DNA of 58,325 nt from positions 1 through 58,325 of the forward strand of contig CAJUMD010000004.1 of the NCBI GenBank assembly GCA_910587275.1. The letters are read 5' to 3'. Made by a program: the position numbers and the translations under genes. Below, one piece after another: positions 55,182 to 58,325 of the stretch; the first letter of the stretch is position 1; each line of letters begins with the position of its first letter. Source of the DNA: an uncultured Kineothrix sp. (GTDB lineage: Bacteria; Bacillota; Clostridia; Lachnospirales; Lachnospiraceae). The notes beneath the pieces are model-generated. The model was not told the origin of the DNA and did no database searches. It saw only the letters and a program-made list of their open reading frames with translations.

Positions 55182-57497
55182 ATGTTCAGGGATGATTTTG
55201 CATGGGGCGTTGCGAGCAGCGCCTATCAGATAGAAGGAAAAGATAAGGAAGACGGCTGCGGTAAAACGGTGTGGGACACCTTTGCCGCTGCCGGTAAGAT
55301 AGCGGACGGGCAAAATGCGGAGATATCCTGTGACCATATACACAGGTATAAGGAGGATTTTGCCCTGATGCGTTTATTGGGGGTAAAACATTACCGTTTT
55401 TCGTTAAATTGGGCGAGGATTCTGCCTGAGGGAACCGGACGCGTGAATGAAAAAGGAATCCGGTTATACCGTGATATGATACAGGAAATGGTGAAAAACG
55501 GCATTACACCTTACATTACCATGTACCATTGGGAACTGCCGCAGGCGCTGCAGGACCAGGGAGGCTGGCAGAACGCGGAAATCATCCAATGGTTTGGGGA
55601 GTATGCGAAAGTGGTGGCGGAGAATTTCTCCGATTTGTGTGAATATTTTATTACGTTAAACGAGCCCCAGTGTTTTGTTGGACTGGGGCATTTATCGGGA
55701 GTACATGCGCCCGGAATGAAACTTTCCCCAAAGGAGGTATTCCAAATTGCCCATAACGCCCTGCGTGCCCACGGGCAGGCGGTTATCAACTTAAGGGAAT
55801 ATGCATGCCGTCCGGTGAAAATCGGTTATGCACCCACCTGTGGCATGGCGTATCCGGCATCGGAAAGTAAAGAGGATATCGAGGCAGCGAAAAAAGTGCT
55901 GTTCGGCTTTTACAATCCGGTGGAAAACTGGACCTGGAACGTGGCATGGTTTTCCGATTCCGTGTTTTTGGGGCATTACCCGGAAGAAGGGCTGAAGAAG
56001 TATGCGGAATACCTGCCGGAGATTACACAGGAAGATATGGAGCTGATTCACCAGCCTTTGGATTTCATGGGGCAGAATATATATAACGGTTACATGGTGC
56101 GCGCAGGAGCGGACGGGGAACCGGAATTTGTGGGAAGAAAGGCAGGGTATGCCAAAACCGCCGCGAACTGGCCGGTTACGCCGGATGCTTTCTACTGGGG
56201 CGTCAGGTTTTTATACGAGAGGTATCAACATCCGTTATACATTACGGAGAACGGAATGTCCTGCCATGACGTAGTGTCTTCGGACGGGCGGGTGCATGAC
56301 CACAACCGCATCCATTTTCTTGACCGGTATTTGTCCGCCCTGCAGAAAGCCTGTGAAGACGGTGCGGATGTCAGGGGGTATTTTTTGTGGACGTTCCTCG
56401 ATAATTTTGAATGGGATAAGGGATATAATGAACGTTTCGGCATTGTATACGTAGACTTTGAAACGCAGAAGCGCATTGCGAAGGATTCCGCTTTCTGGTA
56501 CCGGAAAGTCATGGAAACGAATGGAAAGGAGCTTGGCATAAATAAAATGGAACATACAAAACAGATTTTATTTTTGGAGCCGGTATTTAAGAAAATGGTT
56601 TGGGGCGGGGAACGCATGGGGGAAGAATTCCATTATGAGCTGCCCTCCGGCAATATCGGGGAATGCTGGGGCATCAGCGCCCATCCCCACGGTGACTGCG
56701 AAATCAGGGAAGGCATGTACAAAGGAAAGAAACTTTCCGAGCTGTGGAAGGAGCAGCCGGAACTGTTCGGCCGTTTTGACGCGCCGGGCTTCCCCCTACT
56801 GATTAAAATTATAGATGCCAAGCAGGATTTGAGCATACAGGTACATCCCGACGATGCGTATGCCGGGGAGAAGGAAAACGGCAGTTTGGGCAAAACGGAG
56901 TGCTGGTACGTGGTGGATTGCGCGGAGGATTCCAGCCTGGTCATCGGCCATAATGCCGGAAGCAGGGAACAGATGCGGGAAATGATTGAACAGGGGGAAT
57001 GGGACCGCTTCCTGCGGGAGATTCCGGTCCATAAGGGCGATTTTATACAGATTGACCCCGGAACGGTCCATGCCATCAAAGGCGGGCTGATGATACTGGA
57101 AACACAGCAGAGCAGCGATATTACCTACCGTTTATATGATTACGGACGCATGGTGGACGGCAAGCCCAGGGAACTGCATTTGGACAAGAGCATGGATGTC
57201 ATTACCGTTCCGGCGAAGGATGTGGCAAACAGCGTGAAAAATACCGACAGTCTGCCTGCCAATACGATGAATGAGCTGGAATCCAACCAATATTACACGG
57301 TGTGGAAAATCGATGTGGATAAGGAATTTGATTTGGAGCAGGAATATCCGTTCATGAACATGAGTGTCATTGAAGGCGACGGGCTGGTGAACGGACAGAT
57401 GGTGAAGAAAGGGGATCATTTTGTTCTTCCCGCAGGTTTCGGGAAAGTGGAATTGAGAGGCGGAATGAGACTCATCGCTTCGGCGGCAAAGTCATAG
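55182..57497 (+). CDS. GH1 glycosidase fused to type I phosphomannose isomerase
   Basis: One open frame of 771 codons holds two complete enzymes. Residues 1-450 are a GH1 beta-glycosidase: FAWGVASSAYQIEG, NWARILPEG, acid/base Glu161 (TLNEPQCF) and nucleophile Glu356 (YITENGMS), ending FGIVYVDF and FWYRKVMETNG. From Met456 (MEHTKQILFLEPVFKKMVWG) it is a type I mannose-6-phosphate isomerase with zinc ligands in QVHPDDAY, GKTECWYVVD and GTVHAIKGGLMILETQQSSD (in parts), then YRLYDYGR. The linker is only some five residues. AAAGGAG 15 nt before Met456 could also start a separate isomerase. The gene is 39 nt after the chemoreceptor gene and ends at the terminator at 57519. Confidence 0.9.
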   Translation: MFRDDFAWGVASSAYQIEGKDKEDGCGKTVWDTFAAAGKIADGQNAEISCDHIHRYKEDFALMRLLGVKHYRFSLNWARILPEGTGRVNEKGIRLYRDMIQEMVKNGITPYITMYHWELPQALQDQGGWQNAEIIQWFGEYAKVVAENFSDLCEYFITLNEPQCFVGLGHLSGVHAPGMKLSPKEVFQIAHNALRAHGQAVINLREYACRPVKIGYAPTCGMAYPASESKEDIEAAKKVLFGFYNPVENWTWNVAWFSDSVFLGHYPEEGLKKYAEYLPEITQEDMELIHQPLDFMGQNIYNGYMVRAGADGEPEFVGRKAGYAKTAANWPVTPDAFYWGVRFLYERYQHPLYITENGMSCHDVVSSDGRVHDHNRIHFLDRYLSALQKACEDGADVRGYFLWTFLDNFEWDKGYNERFGIVYVDFETQKRIAKDSAFWYRKVMETNGKELGINKMEHTKQILFLEPVFKKMVWGGERMGEEFHYELPSGNIGECWGISAHPHGDCEIREGMYKGKKLSELWKEQPELFGRFDAPGFPLLIKIIDAKQDLSIQVHPDDAYAGEKENGSLGKTECWYVVDCAEDSSLVIGHNAGSREQMREMIEQGEWDRFLREIPVHKGDFIQIDPGTVHAIKGGLMILETQQSSDITYRLYDYGRMVDGKPRELHLDKSMDVITVPAKDVANSVKNTDSLPANTMNELESNQYYTVWKIDVDKEFDLEQEYPFMNMSVIEGDGLVNGQMVKKGDHFVLPAGFGKVELRGGMRLIASAAKS

Positions 57498-57518
57498 ATG
57501 CCGAAGGCAGCGGGAATC

Positions 57519-57567
57519 AAAAACCCCGCTGCAAGCAACGGGGTATCAAACTTGCAGCGGGGTTTTT
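57519..57567. terminator. Strong terminator closing the mannan locus
   Basis: AAAAACCCCGCTGCAAG (57519-57535) pairs fully with CTTGCAGCGGGGTTTTT (57551-57567), 17 bp. The flanking A and T tracts make it act in both directions. Confidence 0.92.
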
Positions 57568-57569
57568 GA

Positions 57570-57625
57570 CCCTCGCGGCAGTCGCCAAATGTCTGTAAGC
57601 AGCCACTTGGCTCGTTGCTCGCGGG
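57570..57625. repeat. Imperfect hairpin before the ABC gene
   Basis: CCCTCGCGGCAGTCGCCAAATG and CCACTTGGCTCGTTGCTCGCGGG (both read in parts) pair with several mismatches around about 10 nt. Similar GCTCGTTGCTCGCGGG-type hairpins are common in related genomes, as I recall, but I cannot check it here. Confidence 0.45.
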
Positions 57626-57657
57626 AATAAAAAAGGTATACTTGGGAGAGTGGGACG

Positions 57658-58325
57658 ATGGACCGGAATGTGATTGAACTGCGGAATGTGCGGAAGGAAT
57701 TTGTGACTGCCAAGCATTATCCCGGATGGAGCGGGGCCGTGAAAGGGCTTTTTTCCAGGGAAAAGGAAAAGAAAATTGCGGTGGACGACATTTCGTTTGG
57801 AATCAAAGAAGGGGAAATCGTCGGGTATATCGGGAGTAACGGGGCGGGAAAGTCCACGACGATTAAGATGATGTCGGGGATTCTGACCCCTACATCCGGC
57901 TCCTGTATGGTAAACGGATTGGAACCGTACAGGAACCGGAAAAAGAATGCGAAGAATATCGGGGTGGTGTTCGGGCAGCGGACCCAGCTATGGTGGGATC
58001 TGCCCCTGAGCGAAACCTATACCGTGTTAAAAGAAATCTACGGGGTGTCTGACGGGGATTATGCCGAGCGGATGAATATTTTTGAAGATGTGCTGGGGTT
58101 GGGGGAATTTATGCACAGCACCGTCAGAACCTTATCTTTGGGGCAGCGAATGCAGGCGGATTTGGCGGCCGCACTGCTCCATAATCCCAAAGTACTGTTC
58201 CTGGATGAGCCGACCATCGGACTGGATGTGGTGGTAAAGGATAAAATCCGTCTGGCAATCCGGGAAATCAATAAAACATATCATACAACGGTGATTTTGA
58301 CGACCCATGACCTGAATGACATTGA
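57658..58325 (+). CDS. ABC transporter ATP-binding protein (ABC-2 exporter type), partial
   Basis: The gene runs off the right edge, leaving 222 codons. It reads VIELRNVRKEFVTAKHYPGW, then Walker A GSNGAGKSTTIKMMSGIL, Q-loop GVVFGQRTQLWWDLP, signature LSLGQRMQADLAAAL, Walker B VLFLDEPTIGLDV and switch TTHDLNDI. The QRTQLWWDLP segment and LSLGQRM signature are typical of ATPases paired with YwiA/viologen-type ABC-2 permeases. The permease genes should lie outside the window. ATG 57658 has GGGAGAGTGGG upstream and TATACT near 57637 as a -10 box. Confidence 0.88.
   Translation, partial: MDRNVIELRNVRKEFVTAKHYPGWSGAVKGLFSREKEKKIAVDDISFGIKEGEIVGYIGSNGAGKSTTIKMMSGILTPTSGSCMVNGLEPYRNRKKNAKNIGVVFGQRTQLWWDLPLSETYTVLKEIYGVSDGDYAERMNIFEDVLGLGEFMHSTVRTLSLGQRMQADLAAALLHNPKVLFLDEPTIGLDVVVKDKIRLAIREINKTYHTTVILTTHDLNDI

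Overview
The window looks like chromosome from a motile, anaerobic Lachnospiraceae-type Clostridia. The grounds are gene content (two-gene SufC/SufB, glpA/glpB/DUF1667, FIST and HD-GYP signalling, mannooligosaccharide phosphorylases, BioY without bioF), strong AGGAGG-type ribosome sites, and TTGACA/TATAAT promoters in a genome of roughly even base composition. No rRNA, tRNA or CRISPR array was seen. The species cannot be named from the sequence alone.

Layout. 1-1900: debris of a prophage (tail tube and tail chaperone fragments), an orphan lipoprotein and two partial copies of a palindromic repeat. 1.9-4.5 kb: class II fructose-bisphosphate aldolase and two membrane proteins. 4.6-15 kb: an alanine/glycine symporter, a decayed duplicated region, cyclophilin, a GNAT enzyme with an acidic repeat, an AAA-ATPase/nuclease-like protein, an aldo/keto reductase, amtB-glnK and an alpha/beta hydrolase. 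15-18 kb: minimal Fe-S assembly pair sufC-sufB and a DUF1266 lipoprotein. 18.1-18.8 kb: two large palindromes. 18.8-25.1 kb: a signalling island (FIST sensor plus soluble chemoreceptor, divergent from Hpt, HD-GYP response regulator and hybrid kinase). 25.2-29.8 kb: lgt, then bioYBDA behind a good BirA operator. 30-38.5 kb: anaerobic glycerol-3-phosphate oxidation (glpA, glpB, DUF1667, glpK), phosphatidylethanolamine synthesis (pssA, psd), a PAS-CPBP fusion and a Nudix hydrolase. 38.8-57.5 kb: a beta-mannan/galactomannan oligosaccharide locus. 57.66 kb to the end: start of an ABC exporter ATPase.

The mannan locus encodes a complete intracellular logic. Oligosaccharides enter through a binding protein and two permeases. 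GH36 removes galactose and a CE17-like SGNH esterase removes acetyl groups. GH130_2 phosphorolyses mannooligosaccharides, the epimerase turns mannobiose into mannosylglucose, and GH130_1 phosphorolyses that to mannose-1-phosphate and glucose. A final gene fuses a GH1 glycosidase to a complete type I phosphomannose isomerase in one frame. A chemoreceptor gene sits between esterase and fusion, suggesting that chemotaxis is tied to the same sugars.

The most unusual non-coding content is a family of palindromic intergenic elements (about 771, 1699, 13515, 18086, 18532 and 25967). They share the end motif GCGGACGCAC, a small CATTTCAGGCTGAA palindrome at one flank, and in two copies a core of two hairpins. 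Also notable is a shared promoter/terminator leader in front of the symporter and of glnK-amtB.
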